A DNA stretch of 64,000 nt, taken from NCBI GenBank assembly GCA_012845835.1, contig JABAKD010000019.1, forward strand, positions 10,698,844 to 10,762,843, given 5' to 3'. Under the pieces are notes generated by a model, which saw only the letters and a program-made list of their open reading frames with translations, was not told the origin of the DNA and searched no databases. Origin of the DNA: Undaria pinnatifida. Taxonomy: Eukaryota; Sar; Phaeophyceae; Laminariales; Alariaceae. Positions within the stretch are counted from its first letter, which is position 1. Every line of letters begins with the position of its first letter. The translations under genes and the position numbers were made by a program. Below, piece after piece: positions 11,918 to 23,162 of the stretch.

Positions 11918-12801
11918 CTTGCTTGCTGCGCGTGCGGCTAGAAAGCCATAAACATATCGGTCTACCTTGGGTCACAAGTCGCTCAAGACCGATGCCAAAA
12001 TCGGTAGAATCCCGGTGTGCACTTGCCGTTGAATGCCTCAGTACAAACTGTGTTGCTGCCTGACTTCTCGTTCGTGACGTCGTCCAGGACACTGCCTGGT
12101 GGTTCAAGTTCCCTTCGGGCGTTCATATTTCCAGAATCGTACACTTCTTCTTGGGCATGCGGCTCTAAAACTGAAAACACATCGGTCTTCTTTGGATCCC
12201 ATGTTGTTCGCCCGATATTAAGTAGGTAGCATATACCAGTGTTCGCTTGCCGTCTACTAAAAAATGATGCCAACCGTTCGCTGCCTGATTCGCTGCCTGA
12301 TTTCTAGTTCGTGACGTCGTCCAGGACATTGCCTGGTGGTTCGACTTCCACTTCGGAAGTTTCTGCTTCTAGCAACATACACATCTTGTTGCGCGTGCGG
12401 CTCAAAAACCTAAGAACACATCGGTCTGCCTTGGGCCCCATGTTGCTCGACCGATGTCGAATCGGTAGCACCCCGGTGTGCACTTGCCGTCAAATCTCTC
12501 TGCACAAACTGTGCCGCTGCCAGATGTCTAGTTCGTGACGCCGTCCAGGACACTGCCTGGTGATTGGAATTCCACTAAGGCCGTTTATTCTTCAAGAAGC
12601 ATTTACTTAACTAGCTACGCTTGCGGCTCAAAAACTAAAAGCACGCCTGTCTGCCGCGATAGATCCCCTCAAAAACGACGAAGAATTAGGTAGGCACGTA
12701 CGAAGGCACACATATACAACACGTATACACATCATTTCCCTGCGAGGGGGGGGAGGGGTATAAGGCTTACCCCTGAGCAGGGTATTGCCTGAAATTGGCG
12801 C

Positions 12802-13063
12802 CTGTTACGATAGAGGTGGCAATTTTCGGCTGAATTTTTTTCTGGATGACGGGGCTCCTTAACCCAAAATCGTTGAAAACAGACCATTTTTTTTTCATGA
12901 TTCTCGTTGCGTACCTAGGCCATGGGGATTGTTCATCGGCTACGAGTTACTTTCATGTTTTCTCCAAATCAGTTGTTTTGCCTCAGTTAAGGCGAAAGAG
13001 CTCCCTCCTCAAGTGGTTGTTAGTAGCTTCAGAACAAAAAAAGGGTGTAACCTCGTACACGGC
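12802..13063 (+). mobile_element. MITE family A, forward copy
   Basis: Opens GTTACGATAGAGGTGGC, then the family core TGACGGGGCTCCTTAACCCA, TACCTAGGCCATGGGGATT and TCTCCAAATCAGTT. The 3' terminus is diverged (AAAAAAAGGGTGTAACCTCG). Confidence 0.75.
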
Positions 13064-14137
13064 AAAAACAAACAACACCCTTGACAACTGAAATACGAAC
13101 CAGGTCTGTACCACGCAGTACCGGTCTGTATTTTTTTCTACCGAGGATGTTCTCGTTGGAGGCGACTCGGGGTTTTTTCAAAGAAGATGCGTTTTGAGAG
13201 GTCAACCTTTGACGCGTGCTACCTGTACGCTTACAGGGGGTGGCACTTTCTGGCCACACCATTTCTTACAGACAGGGGCCCTTAACCGAGGAACCGTCAA
13301 ACATCATGTATACCTTTTTTTGGCTATTGCCCTTATTACTTCATTACCCTTCCGATGAATGTTTCTCACAGAAGAGGTTTGTTAACCGAGGAACTCGAAG
13401 AACTGTCGAAACAGCTTAGGCGTATACATATTTTAGGCTATTTCCCTCATTACTCCATCGGCCTTCCGACAATCGTTTCTCTCAGAGACGGCGTTTCTTA
13501 ACCGAGAAACTGTCAAAACATCATAGGGTATACCTATTTTTGGCTGTTGCCCTTACTAGTTAAATTGCCTTCCGACAATGTGCTGTACGCACAATTCATT
13601 CTGAGCGCAAAAAAAAAAAAGCCGAGACACGACGCTCCTCCGAATACTGCTGTAATCGCTCTCGACCACTCCATCCCATCCCCCTTTCTTGGCGATGATA
13701 GTATTCGTGGCAGACCCAAGAGGCGAGTGGGATTTGCTCATCGGGCTGTGAACTTTTCGGCTTTTCGCAAAGTTCGGACCAATGGTACGGTAGCGGGGGG
13801 GCGGGCTACCCCCTTTTGGCCACTTTTTATTCAGTGGCTCGGTGTCACTCGCGCGAGTGACCCCGTCGTCCCTTGCGGTCACAGGCTTTCGTGCTGTTTA
13901 ACACTCTCGATACTAGTGCGAAAAGCTACGGTTTGCTATGCTGCAACAAAAAAATCTCCGAACATGGACTTGTCAGCGAGGCACAGATGTCACTCGTGCG
14001 ACTGGCTCAGACGCGGTAGTGAAAACTGGGGGTATCCCCCTACCGCGGCCTTGATCTTCGACCTCCCTGCGTGAGGAGAGTGAGCCTCGCAAAAATAAAC
14101 GCTGCGCCCCTGATCGTGCCGTGCTTCCCTTTTGGGG
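13064..14137. other. no gene seen; short diverged repeats
   Basis: TTTTTGGCTATTGCCCTTAT...CTTCCGA(C/T)(A/G)ATG...TTAACCGAGGAAC recurs near 13317, 13430 and 13536, a degenerate tandem repeat of about 110 bp. A 175-codon frame (13547-14074) has no recognisable domain. Confidence 0.5.
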
Positions 14138-14345
14138 CGCGTGCTACACGATAGAGGCAGCACTTCTTGAGGGGAAACGCTTTTTTCTTAATGAGGGGCT
14201 CTCCTTAATCCAAAATCGTCGGAACTTGGCACTTTTATAAAGAAAATAACTTTTGGTTGTGTGTGTACTTGGGCCATGGTTTTGTCCATCAGGTAGCACT
14301 TTCGTTTTTTTTTTCCCCCGAAACACATTTTTTTTTGTCTCACGA
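14138..14345 (+). mobile_element. MITE family A, cut off by the LTR element
   Basis: GCGTGCTACACGATAGAGGC terminus and core GAGGGGCTCTCCTTAATCCA, TGGGCCATGG, then truncated exactly where TGTTGACC begins. The missing 3' half is not found after 21974. Confidence 0.7.
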
Positions 14346-14837
14346 TGTTGACCTTTAGGTGGCGGTGTGTAGCGTGTGTCAGCCCGTAGCTGGTATACAC
14401 TTGCGTAGGCTCGCTTGCGGATGACACGATCAAGACACAGCCTGTATAACTTTTAGAGGCTAACGCAGACTCACGGTGAAGTGCGTCTGTAGAAGAGTTC
14501 AAAGAAGAGAAATAACTTGTTCGGCGACGCCAAGCCGATATGTTGATTGATTGATTAATTCGCTCAGCTGATGAGAGCTGATGGTGAGCAAAGTGGAGTG
14601 ATCGACGTGGGTCTGACCATCACCTGATCGAGACGGCACAATACCCTAACCCTACAGATGTATTCTATGGGTAGTTGTCTGATCTACCTACAGCAACATT
14701 CCCTGCAAGTGGTCTACCGTACCTGTGGCAACGTTCCCTGAGGTTTGCTTCTGGGAGCTTAGCTACGCCAACGTCCCGACAGTCAACCTAAAAATCATAT
14801 TCCATGAATGTTGCTATACGTACGTTATTCCGCCGCA
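14346..14837 (-). repeat. left LTR (3' LTR of the - strand element)
   Basis: 492 bp, by eye about 94% similar to the right copy. Starts TGTTGACCTTTAGGTGG, holds the dimer-like CAACATTCCCTG / CAACGTTCCCTGAGG motifs and CCCTAACCCTA, and ends CCGCA. It abuts the truncated MITE at 14138. Confidence 0.85.
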
Positions 14838-16034
14838 TTATTTAATTACACCGCATTGCTCTTACGTACTACATGTACCAGCTTTCGGATATGATTAACC
14901 AGTAAACTGCTGTGCATCATGCATCCAAGCTATTACTGCTGAGGCTTCTGCATACTAAATACTGCATCGATAAACGACATCTAACATACTTATTATAACT
15001 GTCTGTCGTACGAACAACTTGCAATGTATACCAGATGACTTTTAAGTGTTATCAAGTAACGACATGATGGTTACTGACAAGTAGCATCTCTAGTACCTCC
15101 TCCCGTTGAGTTAACACTTTCTCATCCTGCGTTACATGCTAAAACACTCCATAACATAAATGCATGTAGCAACAATGATAAATGTTGGGAAACACGTTTT
15201 GCGTAGAGCAAACTCATCAACCTAAAATACCCATGGGGTAAACACAAAATAAGCGGACACGAAAAATCCTGCTCTAACACTAGACTATACGTGCTTCTGA
15301 ACATTTATGTAAGTTAACTTACTAGCTCACAACACTAGAATCATCACACGTGAACTATATTCCGGTCGGATAACCAACCAAGGAATAGAAGATGTTCGCA
15401 GTAGTCTAAAACCGTGAATACGCTCATCATTCCGCAACAATCATAGGAGTGAACAGCCTACCAGTGTTTCTGCCGCCCTCAAACAAAGGAACAAAGGGGC
15501 ACTGCCAGCGATTTACAGCTAGATAAGACCACTTATTCTGGAGAGACATCACTTCTCGTGTATCTTAATCTTCCGTGTGTACTTGCCCAGGTGGCGGCTT
15601 TTCCGGCCGTATATATCCTGAAATACCGGGGATGGCGTAGTCAAATATAAGATTCAACTATCCAGTCGAAATACCTATTCGACTTGTATTCTTACTTGGT
15701 ATTAACTGCGATATTTCGCAATCTCCAAACCATGGACAACACCGGTCGTTGTTTCTACTCGTCCCCTACAAAGAGAACATGCGACACTCCACGTACAGCG
15801 TTGGTAAAGATATAACGCATTTCACACTTCCAGTGGCTCGACCTTGATGGTGTAGACGTTGTCGGTGTAGACATTATTGACGTAGACGTTGTAGATGTAG
15901 ACGTCGTTAGATGTGCTTGGTCCGATGTCCGTCGCTTGGAACTAGAGGCTTAACTTCATATTGAAGTTGGACAGGTAGGTGGCTGCCTTTCCCTCAAAAC
16001 TGATTGCCGTGATCAGCTCCGCCTCGACTGTTAA
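14838..16034. other. internal region of LTR element downstream of the protease frame
   Basis: About 1.2 kb between the left LTR and the protease/linker frame. I see no reverse transcriptase, RNase H or integrase motif in either strand, and no clear polypurine tract next to the LTR. Confidence 0.5.
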
Positions 16035-17654
16035 TTACGCAGCCACTCTCTGCGTCTTGGCCTCGATGTTTATGGGCTCTTCGTTCAGGATGGAGAGGAA
16101 GCCTAAGGTTGGCTTGCGTGTGTACACGAAGGCCGGCGATGTCGCCAGTGGCTCTTGATCGTCATGTGTTGATTCCGCAAATCCTGTCTCGGGGTTTTCC
16201 CGCGGCTGTCCTTTTGCTGTCGTGAGCGTGTGAGTCTCCTCCTGACGGTCTGTTGAATTGTTGGGCTTGGCTCCAACGCTTGGCTCAAAAGTTGCTGGCG
16301 TAATCCCGGGTGAAGCGGACATTGTCGATCCGTCGACCATTGGCTCAGCAGATGGTCCGGTGGTCCCAGATGGCGATGATTCAGCAACTCCAATGGTCCC
16401 ATGTGATGCTGTTGGTCCAGCTCCGGTAATTCCGGTTCCGGTGATTCCAGCCGATGCTGATCCGTGAAGTGGATGGCATCTTAGTATGTCGTTGGGGATT
16501 TGTATCACCCGGTTGTCCCCCTCCGAGATCCGAAACGGGTCTCTCTCGGGGTAGGTGAACTCTACACACGAGGTCGGTGGCTTTGTGCCCAATGCTTCTG
16601 TCGCGTGCATGTTGTCGAAGGTATCCTCGACTCTTGGATGGGGTCTTGTGCTGGCGGTCTCGTGATGCGGTACATCCGGTGCGCCCCCCGCCGTAGTAGA
16701 ATGTGCCTCCCCGGGCGTAATAGCAGGTGTAATTCCTGCCAAGGACACTCCAACTTCTTGCGGTAGTACTCCAGCCCTTGATGACGATTCTCCAATCTCT
16801 GGTGATGATGACGCTTTTTCTTCTGATGAGGATGCTCCAGCTTCCGTTGATGACTTTCCGGCTGTTGTCGATAACTTCTCCTCTTCCAGAAAGTTGTTCT
16901 CGTAGATGTGTAGCATGACCTGGACTAGCGAACAAAAGCGCTCCGTCTCAGTGAAAATGGCTTTCTTGGGTGTGATGTCCGGGATTTGTGCATGTTGGCG
17001 CTCAGTCTCCGTGGCATTAGCCTCTTCAGGCGTGTTGTTTCCGCCTGTTGGTGTGCACTCCTTTTGGGTCGCAATATTCTGCCCATACCGCGCGGATACC
17101 CTCTTCCGTTGGGGCGTTACCGTCGTGGTGTGCTCCATGGCTATGCTGGAGTTGGTGCAGACTTCTTCGGTCTCTGTGAAGGTGAGATTGCCTCGATTGG
17201 CGTCGTTGCTTGTCTGGGCTGCAGGAACTACAGCACGCGTTGATGACGTATCAGCGGTGCCGCCCAGGGTGCGAAGAAATACGTCGTAAGAGCATACGTC
17301 CTTGTCCTCTGGGTGTTGAGTGAGCGGAAGCGATGTGCAGCTGTCGAACTGCAAGTGGGTGTTTCCCGTCTCGAGGATAGTGCTTACCCCTGATTGCATT
17401 GCTTTGATGGAGGAAAAGGCGTTGCATCCCAGTCCAGGTACGAACATGGCCGAGATGCGAACAGGAACACGCTTGCTAGCCTGGTCAATGATGTATCCCC
17501 AGATGATGCCTGTTGCTGCTGCGAATACCTTCTTGTTCCCGTTGGTTATGATAGCCTTCGGCTCCTTTAGCATATTGAAATCCCTGATGCTTTTGCGCAG
17601 TCTTGGAATCAGCTCCTCGTTTATCAAGTGGACGCACCGCTGTCCACAGTCATC
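16035..17654 (-). pseudogene. retropepsin-like protease fused to Ser/Thr-rich linker, frameshifted
   Basis: At 17654-17631 (-) the reading MTVDSGAS is the aspartic protease active-site motif; two codons later that frame stops, and the family-like continuation INEELIPRLRKSIRDFNML is in another frame, open for 530 codons to 16035. It includes VFVPG-like FVPGLGCNAFSS, the second conserved protease segment. After about residue 110 it becomes Ser/Thr/Pro/Gly-rich, like the linker that lies between integrase and RT in copia polyproteins. Integrase and RT are absent, which suggests an internal deletion fused protease to linker. Confidence 0.7.
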
Positions 17655-17955
17655 GTGAACCTGTCGCTGTTGGGGTGAAAACCCCTGTTGCCGCTACCAG
17701 CTAGCAGCCCTGTAAACGCGAACCCTCTTCGAAACCATCGTCCAAACTGATGGACGGCTTATGGTCGTCGTTGGGGCGTGTGCTCGCACCTTGTACAGCA
17801 GAGGCAGTGTGAGCGCGTCCACTCTACGGTGGGCGTGACGCTCCTTGCTTGTAGCATTCCGTGTCGTCGTGCGAGAGCGTTTTGTGTACAGAACACCACT
17901 TGTGCTAAGCTCCAACGTTGGATGCCGCCTTGTCGTTGGAAGGTTCCTTGTTCTT

Positions 17956-18660
17956 CTACTTGTTGTGCGCGCCAGTAGATCTGCTGTCATAGTCGTCCTT
18001 CCTTTTCCAGCAGTTGCGAGCGTAGTGCCCTTGCTTTCCGCAATGACTGCAAGTCGATGCCGCAGTCACGGCTGCGCCACGACCAGCGACCTTGGTGTCG
18101 CTGTTGCGCGAAAGATAATCCAAGAAAAAGGTGGCGCATGATGCTTTGCATCTGATCAATGTCGAAAGTCGGGTCTCGGTACATCATAATCTTGATGTCC
18201 TTGTACTCCGCCGTGAATCTATGAACACAGATGTCCTTGAATCTGCGGTCGGAAATTGTCTCGCCCATCTTCTCGAGCTCAGAGCGCGCAATCGTCTTTT
18301 CCATGAAATGAGAATCCGGATCTTCTCCTTGTTTTATGTTGGAGTTGACGAGCTTGTCCATTTTCGCCCGGATCAACGCGCCAGTGACCTTGTTGTACTT
18401 CGAGGCACGCTCTTGTAGGGTATTTTGTCCGTCACCAGTCGTCCCAGTCTCATCCTCGTGATTGAGTACAAGTAGAGAAGCTGGTTTCTCCGTTGGTAGA
18501 AAAAGCATCGCGTACAGATCTTGATTTGCCCTTTTGTAAGCTGCGATTTCTTGCGCGAGTGCTAGTGAAGATCCCATACCGGCCGTCGCCTCGGTCGGTC
18601 GAGGATGCTCTTTAACGAGGTTAGCGATATCGCGTCTGGATACTCCAATTACAACCCTAA
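17956..18660 (-). pseudogene. retrotransposon gag with CCHC zinc knuckle, frameshifted
   Basis: Gag coats the element RNA. On the - strand a frame from about 18660 reads VSRRDIANLVKEHPRP, then from the ATG at 18577 ANQDLYAMLFLPTEKPAS and the Gag-like RFKDICVHRFTAEYKDIKIM. Near 18125-18135 the match moves to another frame that ends with CSHCGKQGHYARNCWK, a perfect CX2CX4HX4C knuckle. A further possible N-terminal part (QPIFEIGIND) is in the 18657-19010 frame and is separated by a stop. At least two breaks, so not functional. Confidence 0.78.
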
Positions 18661-20163
18661 TCGTTTATACCAATCTCGAAAATCGGCTGGGCTGCGCCCA
18701 TCGAACGTTCGTAGTCAATTAATGGGTTGAGCGAGTGAAGTGCTGCTGTTGGATTCCCCCATGATGATGACGAGTAGTATGTACCAGGTAGCAGTTCACT
18801 CAGATGCCTTGTATGATTCCACACAGAGTGCAGTAGTTCCAGCAATCCCGCCGCACGTATGATACGTGCTGCTATATTAAACAGTCGTTTCAAGTGCAAA
18901 TTATGTGTAGAACTTCGGTGGCGTTTTACGAAATTTCGAAATTCCAAAAAATAAGCAGCAATACGGAGATGCTGCTGGGTGCTCGCTTGCACTAATCGCC
19001 TTGATGACAAGACTATCCTTTAACAGACAGCTACTCTACTGCCGGGAGTGCTCTTAATGTAGCTCGTCGCTTGGAGTTTGGCGAGTCCTCTCTGGGAAGT
19101 CACGCCTTTGGCCCGCACTCTCAACATGGTGCGTTGGGCTCTAATTTTGGTCTGTCTATCACGATCATCACACGTTAAGTTCCTTTGTATCAGATGTCAG
19201 AGCTCTATTAACAGACAGTAGTTGAACAATTTAAGCCAAACCCACCACCGGCCCCCCTGTAATGATGGATGGACGGTTTCTTAGGACGGTGTATGGGGAG
19301 TATGAATTGGAGGTTTACGGTTTCTCGAGAAGTTTCCTCAGAATATTTTTGAGCTCTGCCAGGAATTTCCTCAGAAATGGAATTTGCGATACTCATTTTG
19401 GTGGCAGATTAAGTGTATACCGTCGAGAGTTGCCTCTGTACGCTGTTGCTCAGAACGGCTCGCATATTTGGAGTCTAGGCAACGTACAGCAGTTGTATAC
19501 GCGAGTATATCAAGGTTTTAATTTTGGGGTCCCAGATCTACGATGAACCTGGTGACCAGGATTTTCCGTGGGTGACAGCTCTGTCACTCAGTCCCTCTTG
19601 AAAAATGAGAAATGCAATTGATGCTTCTTTGGCAGATAGCGATCAGGCGTATCGGGAGTGTTTGACTTCTATGCTGCTGTTGCTCAGTGTAATTGAGGCT
19701 TACTATCCACAGGTATGGATTACGCTTCAGCAGAGCCCCTAACCTACACCAGTGCTGGGGTTGTGAGATGGAGTTGCTGAGTTACGGCGTACAGCAGTTT
19801 CGCTCGATTTTATCGAGATACCGCATGTACATCTAGACGAAGGTGAGATGACACGGTCGTGACGGTGCTAGGCGGGTGTCACTTGTCGTATTATAGCAGT
19901 TAGACTACAGCAGTAGTTGCCTTACGCAGGACCCTCTTCGATGCGCGCGGTACCCAAACGAACCGTAATCACTCACGTTTCGACGAAGTACCTGTCCGAT
20001 GCTCAATTCTTCTTGTCGTACTCGTAGAGTTGATGAAGAAGCTTCCCAGTAAGCAGCAGTCATAGCAGATTTCTTGACCCTCTCCTATCCAGTAGTAGTG
20101 ACGATGTTCGTGAGCCGATGTGCCAGCTGCTTGACGCGTTTGCGCGATACGAGGAACGTAACC
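18661..20163. other. internal region of LTR element upstream of gag
   Basis: 5' untranslated/leader side of the - strand element. A 117-codon - strand frame (18657-19010) may be a Gag N-terminus. The sequence adjoining the right LTR (GGTTACGTTCCTCG on the - strand) does not match a common primer-binding site. Confidence 0.4.
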
Positions 20164-20658
20164 TGTTGACCTGTAGGTGGCGGTGTGTAGCGTGTGTCAG
20201 CCCGTAGCTGGTATACGCTTGCGTAGGCTCGCTTGCGGATAACCCGGTCAAGACACAGCCTGTATAACTTTTAGAGGCTAACGCAGACTCACGGTGACGT
20301 GGCTGTAGAAGAGTTTCAAAAGAAATAAAGAAGAAAGTGTTCGGCGACCCCAAGCCGATATGTTGATTGATTGATTAATTTGCTCAGCTGATGAGAGCTG
20401 ATGGTGAGCAGAGTGGAGTGATCGAGGTGGGTCTGACCATCACCTGATCGAGACGGCACAATACCCTAACCCTACAGATGCATTCTATGGGTAGTTGTCT
20501 GATCTACCTACAGCAACATTCCCTGAGGCTTGCTCGTGGTCTACCGTACACATGGCAACGTTCCCTGAGGTTTGCTTCTGGGAGCATAGCTACGCCAACG
20601 TTCCGACAGTCAACCTAAAAACCATATTCCATGAATGTTGCTATACGTACGTTATTCC
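20164..20658 (-). repeat. right LTR (5' LTR), main part before the insertion
   Basis: Direct repeat of the left LTR through ACGTACGTTATTCC. The remaining six bases GCCGCA are at 21969-21974, after the inserted palindromic element. Confidence 0.85.
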
Positions 20659-21960
20659 CGGTCTCCTGCACTACTTGCTTTTTGCTTGGAAGCTCATGAA
20701 AGCTTCGGTGGAAGCTATGGAAGCGATGGAAGCTTTCATGGAAGATATGGAATCTTCCACGCAAAAAAAACCCCGCAAGCTTCCACGGAAAGTTTGGCGA
20801 AAGCTTCCACGGAAGTAGCTTCCATGGAAGTAGCTTCCACGAAAGCTCCCATGGAAGCAACTTCCACGAAAGCTTCCACGAAAGCTTCCACGGAAGTAAC
20901 TTCCACGAAAGCTTCCATGAAAGCAACTTCCACGAAAGCTTCCACGAACGCTCCCACGAAAGCTTCCACGAAAGCTTCCATGGTAGCCCCCACGAAAGCT
21001 TCCATGGAAGTAACTTCCAAGAAAGCTTCCACGGAAGCTTCCACGGAAGCTTCCATGGAAGTAACCCCCACGAAAGCTTCAACGGAAGCTTCCTCGAAGG
21101 GTTAGGGGTTAGGGTTAAGTTCCGTGAAAGCTTCGGTGAAAACTTTCGTGCAAGCAAATTTACTCCATTGTGAAAAAGCTTCGGTAGAAAGCTTTCACGA
21201 ACTAGCTTCCACGAAAGCTTCCACGAAGGGTTCGGGATAGGGTTAGGGTTAGGTTCCATGAAAGCTTCCGTGAAAGCTTCCGTGAAAGCAAATTTACTTC
21301 CGCGAACGCTCCGGTGACAGCAATTTACTTCCACGAAAGCGTCCGTGAAAGCTTCCGTGAAAACTTTCGTGGAAGCAAATTTATTCCAGTTTGAAAGCTT
21401 CGGTTGAAGCACATTTACGTCCGTGAAAGCTTTTGTGAAGGCTTCCGTGGAAGCATTTTTTTTCCACGAAAGCTTCCGTGGAAGCAAATTTACTTCCACG
21501 GAAGCTTCCATGAAAGCAAATTTACCTCCACGAAAGCTTCCGTGAAAGCAATTTACTTCCACGAAAACTTTCGTGGAAGATTCCGTGAAAGCTTCCGTGA
21601 AAGATCCGTGAAAGAAATTTACTTCCACGAAAGCTTCCATGGAAGTTTCCGTGGGAGTAAATTTCGTGGAAGCTTTTATGGAACCTTCCACGAAAATCTT
21701 CCATGGAAGTAACTTCCACGGAAGCTTTCATGGAAGCTTCCACGGCATGGAAGTGTGAAAGCTTCTATGGAAGCTTTCACGACCTTCCACCAAAAATGCA
21801 GATAGTGCATGGAAGCTTTCATGGAAGCTTCCACGAAAATCTTCCATGGAAGTAACTTCCACGGAAGCTTTCGTGGAAGCTTCCACGGCATGGAAGTGTG
21901 AAAGCTTCTATGGAAGCTTTCACGACCTTCCACCAAAAATGCAGATAGTGCAGGTGGCCC
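20659..21960. mobile_element. foldback-type element of GAAGCTTC palindromes with TIRs and 8-9 bp target duplication
   Basis: Interrupts the right LTR at GTTATTCC: the 8-mer (9 bp CGTTATTCC if the preceding C is counted) occurs at 20651-20658 and again at 21961-21968, whereas the left LTR has it once. The ends are inverted repeats: left has CCTGCACTACTTGCTTTTT, and the reverse of the right end has CCTGCACTATCTGCATTTTT, then both run into GGAA and TGAAAGCTTC. The interior is almost wholly GAAGCTTCCACGGAAG-type units, open in several frames by composition. A 141-bp near-identical duplication sits at the right end (about 21670-21952). No transposase. The 9-bp duplication is suggestive of Mutator-like mobilisation. 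Confidence 0.82.
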
Positions 21961-21974
21961 GTTATTCCGCCGCA

Positions 21975-22655
21975 TTAGTTAAATAAACGTGTTATGAACG
22001 GATTACTGGAATTAGTATTATACGCGTACGAAGAAACGAATCCGGGTGGAAACCTTTTATAAAAAATATTTCAAGGACGTCAGCCGTGAGTTCGACGAAT
22101 TTCAGGTCAATACTCATCTTTGCAAGCCGCGTCGTTGGTACTGTACGTCAGATATGCTTAAAATAAAGACAACACGACACCTGTGACTAAAGATGTACAT
22201 TGGTTTAGTACCCCCCCTGTTGATGCTGGGGAAGTAAACGAGTTCACTACCGAATTTTACGTAGGACGAACTAAACTGTGTCAATGGATAAAGTTTGTAA
22301 TCCATTATTTGTGGCCCCAGTTTTGAGCAACAATGCATATTTCTGAAAGAGAAGCGGAGAACTGCTCCAGAAAGCCCTCGCAAAACTACGCGATGAATCT
22401 TGAGGAGTTTATCGGTGTCTTTGACAGTCCAGCCGAGTAAAACCGGTATATTTGGCCTATAATACAGTTCTGAGAACCAAAAATATTTTCCCCATCATAG
22501 CAGGTCTAGCGCATTAATAGTGTCTATTGCAGCAAAAACCTCTGCAGCGAAACAAAAACATCGATGACGGCGACGCATATCGCGAGACCGAAAGCGCTTC
22601 GGTTGCAGAGAAACACGGCGGTAACCACGGCAATCACGGTGACCACACGAGTGAG
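21975..22655. other. no gene seen
   Basis: Only short frames on both strands and no repeat family that I could tie to another place in the window. Confidence 0.4.
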
Positions 22656-22659
22656 CCCT

Positions 22660-22890
22660 ACACGTGACACCCCTCAGCACTAAGACGACAAAGTCCACCC
22701 TTCGCGCGACTAGCCAAACACCTCATGGCGCTTCGCGCTTGTCGCACGCGTTGTCTGCCTGGTCCGTGAAAACCCGACGTGCTCCATCCCTGCATTGTAG
22801 GGGCACGAGGGCCTATGGTCATACGACTACCGCTATGCATGAAATGACCCCCCCCCCCCCCCCCCCCGGCCCTATACTGCTGTAGCCTTG
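22660..22890 (-). repeat. dispersed repeat family G with C19 run
   Basis: Reverse of the block with GTGCTCC(G)TC, GCATTGTAGGG and CATGCAT. Copies: 43565-43650 and 55335-55440 (same orientation), 59945-60110 and 61095-61265 (opposite). In this orientation a C-run follows CATGCAT. Confidence 0.65.
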
Positions 22891-23059
22891 ACCAGGAGAC
22901 GCTTTCGTGTTGTGTCAAAGAGGAGGCGTTTCGGTATACAGGGAGGGCTACGATCTAAGAGACCTCGGTTCAAGATAAACGCCGGTTTAAGAGAGGGGAA
23001 GAGGTTCGGCACGTACGTACTAAAGGCTACACAATACACACTCCGAATTAAGATAAGTG

Positions 23060-23140
23060 CAGGTTTAACCCTTCTAGAGCCCCGAAACCCCTCCCTATAC
23101 TAAATCCAAGTACTTTTGTCCCCAAATAAGGGTTTACAGT
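23060..23140 (-). mobile_element. family B short element
   Basis: TTCTAGAGCCCCGAAACCCC then TCCCTATACTAAATCCAAGT and GTCCCCAAATAAGGGTTT, the reverse of the 58435-58508 copy. A TTAA-like TTTAACCC is at its left edge. Confidence 0.65.
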
Positions 23141-23162
23141 TTGTAAAGAAGCGTTGATAGGA

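Larger units (their letters stand above)
9640..12660. repeat. satellite of about 230-bp units, nine copies, with two insertions
   Basis: Each unit has TTCGTGACGTCGTCCAGGAC, CTGCCTGGTGGTT, CGCGTGCGGCTC, ATCGGTCTGCCTTGG, GCTCGACCGATG and GTGTGCACTTGCCGT. Starts are near 9646, 9887, 10125, 10667, 10900, 11115, 12068, 12306 and 12530. The large gaps are explained by a SINE (10267-10574) and a 720-bp insertion (about 11196-11917). Confidence 0.85.
14346..21974 (-). mobile_element. decayed non-autonomous LTR retrotransposon (gag-protease type)
   Basis: Two direct repeats of about 492 bp (14346-14837 and 20164-20658 continued at 21969-21974) begin TGTTGACCT and end GTTATTCCGCCGCA, fitting TG...CA ends. 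Between them, on the - strand, lie a gag with CCHC knuckle and a retropepsin-like DSGAS, both frameshifted. No integrase or reverse transcriptase reading frame is visible, so the element looks non-autonomous; the small gag and fused protease suggest Ty1/copia affinity. No matching target duplication is seen outside the LTRs: the left flank is a truncated MITE that does not resume on the right. The right LTR carries a later 1.3-kb insertion. Confidence 0.8.

Noticed and set aside
21097-21260. Telomere-like GGGTTAGGG motifs (also at 7387, 14645, 24965)
   Set aside because: Only one to three units each, embedded in repeat families; not an interstitial telomere array.
20615-21691. 358-codon open frame on - strand and several others in the GAAGCTTC array
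   Set aside because: Frames are open because the repeat lacks stops in several registers. Sequence is Lys/Leu/Ser/Phe low complexity on both strands and lies inside a mobile element.
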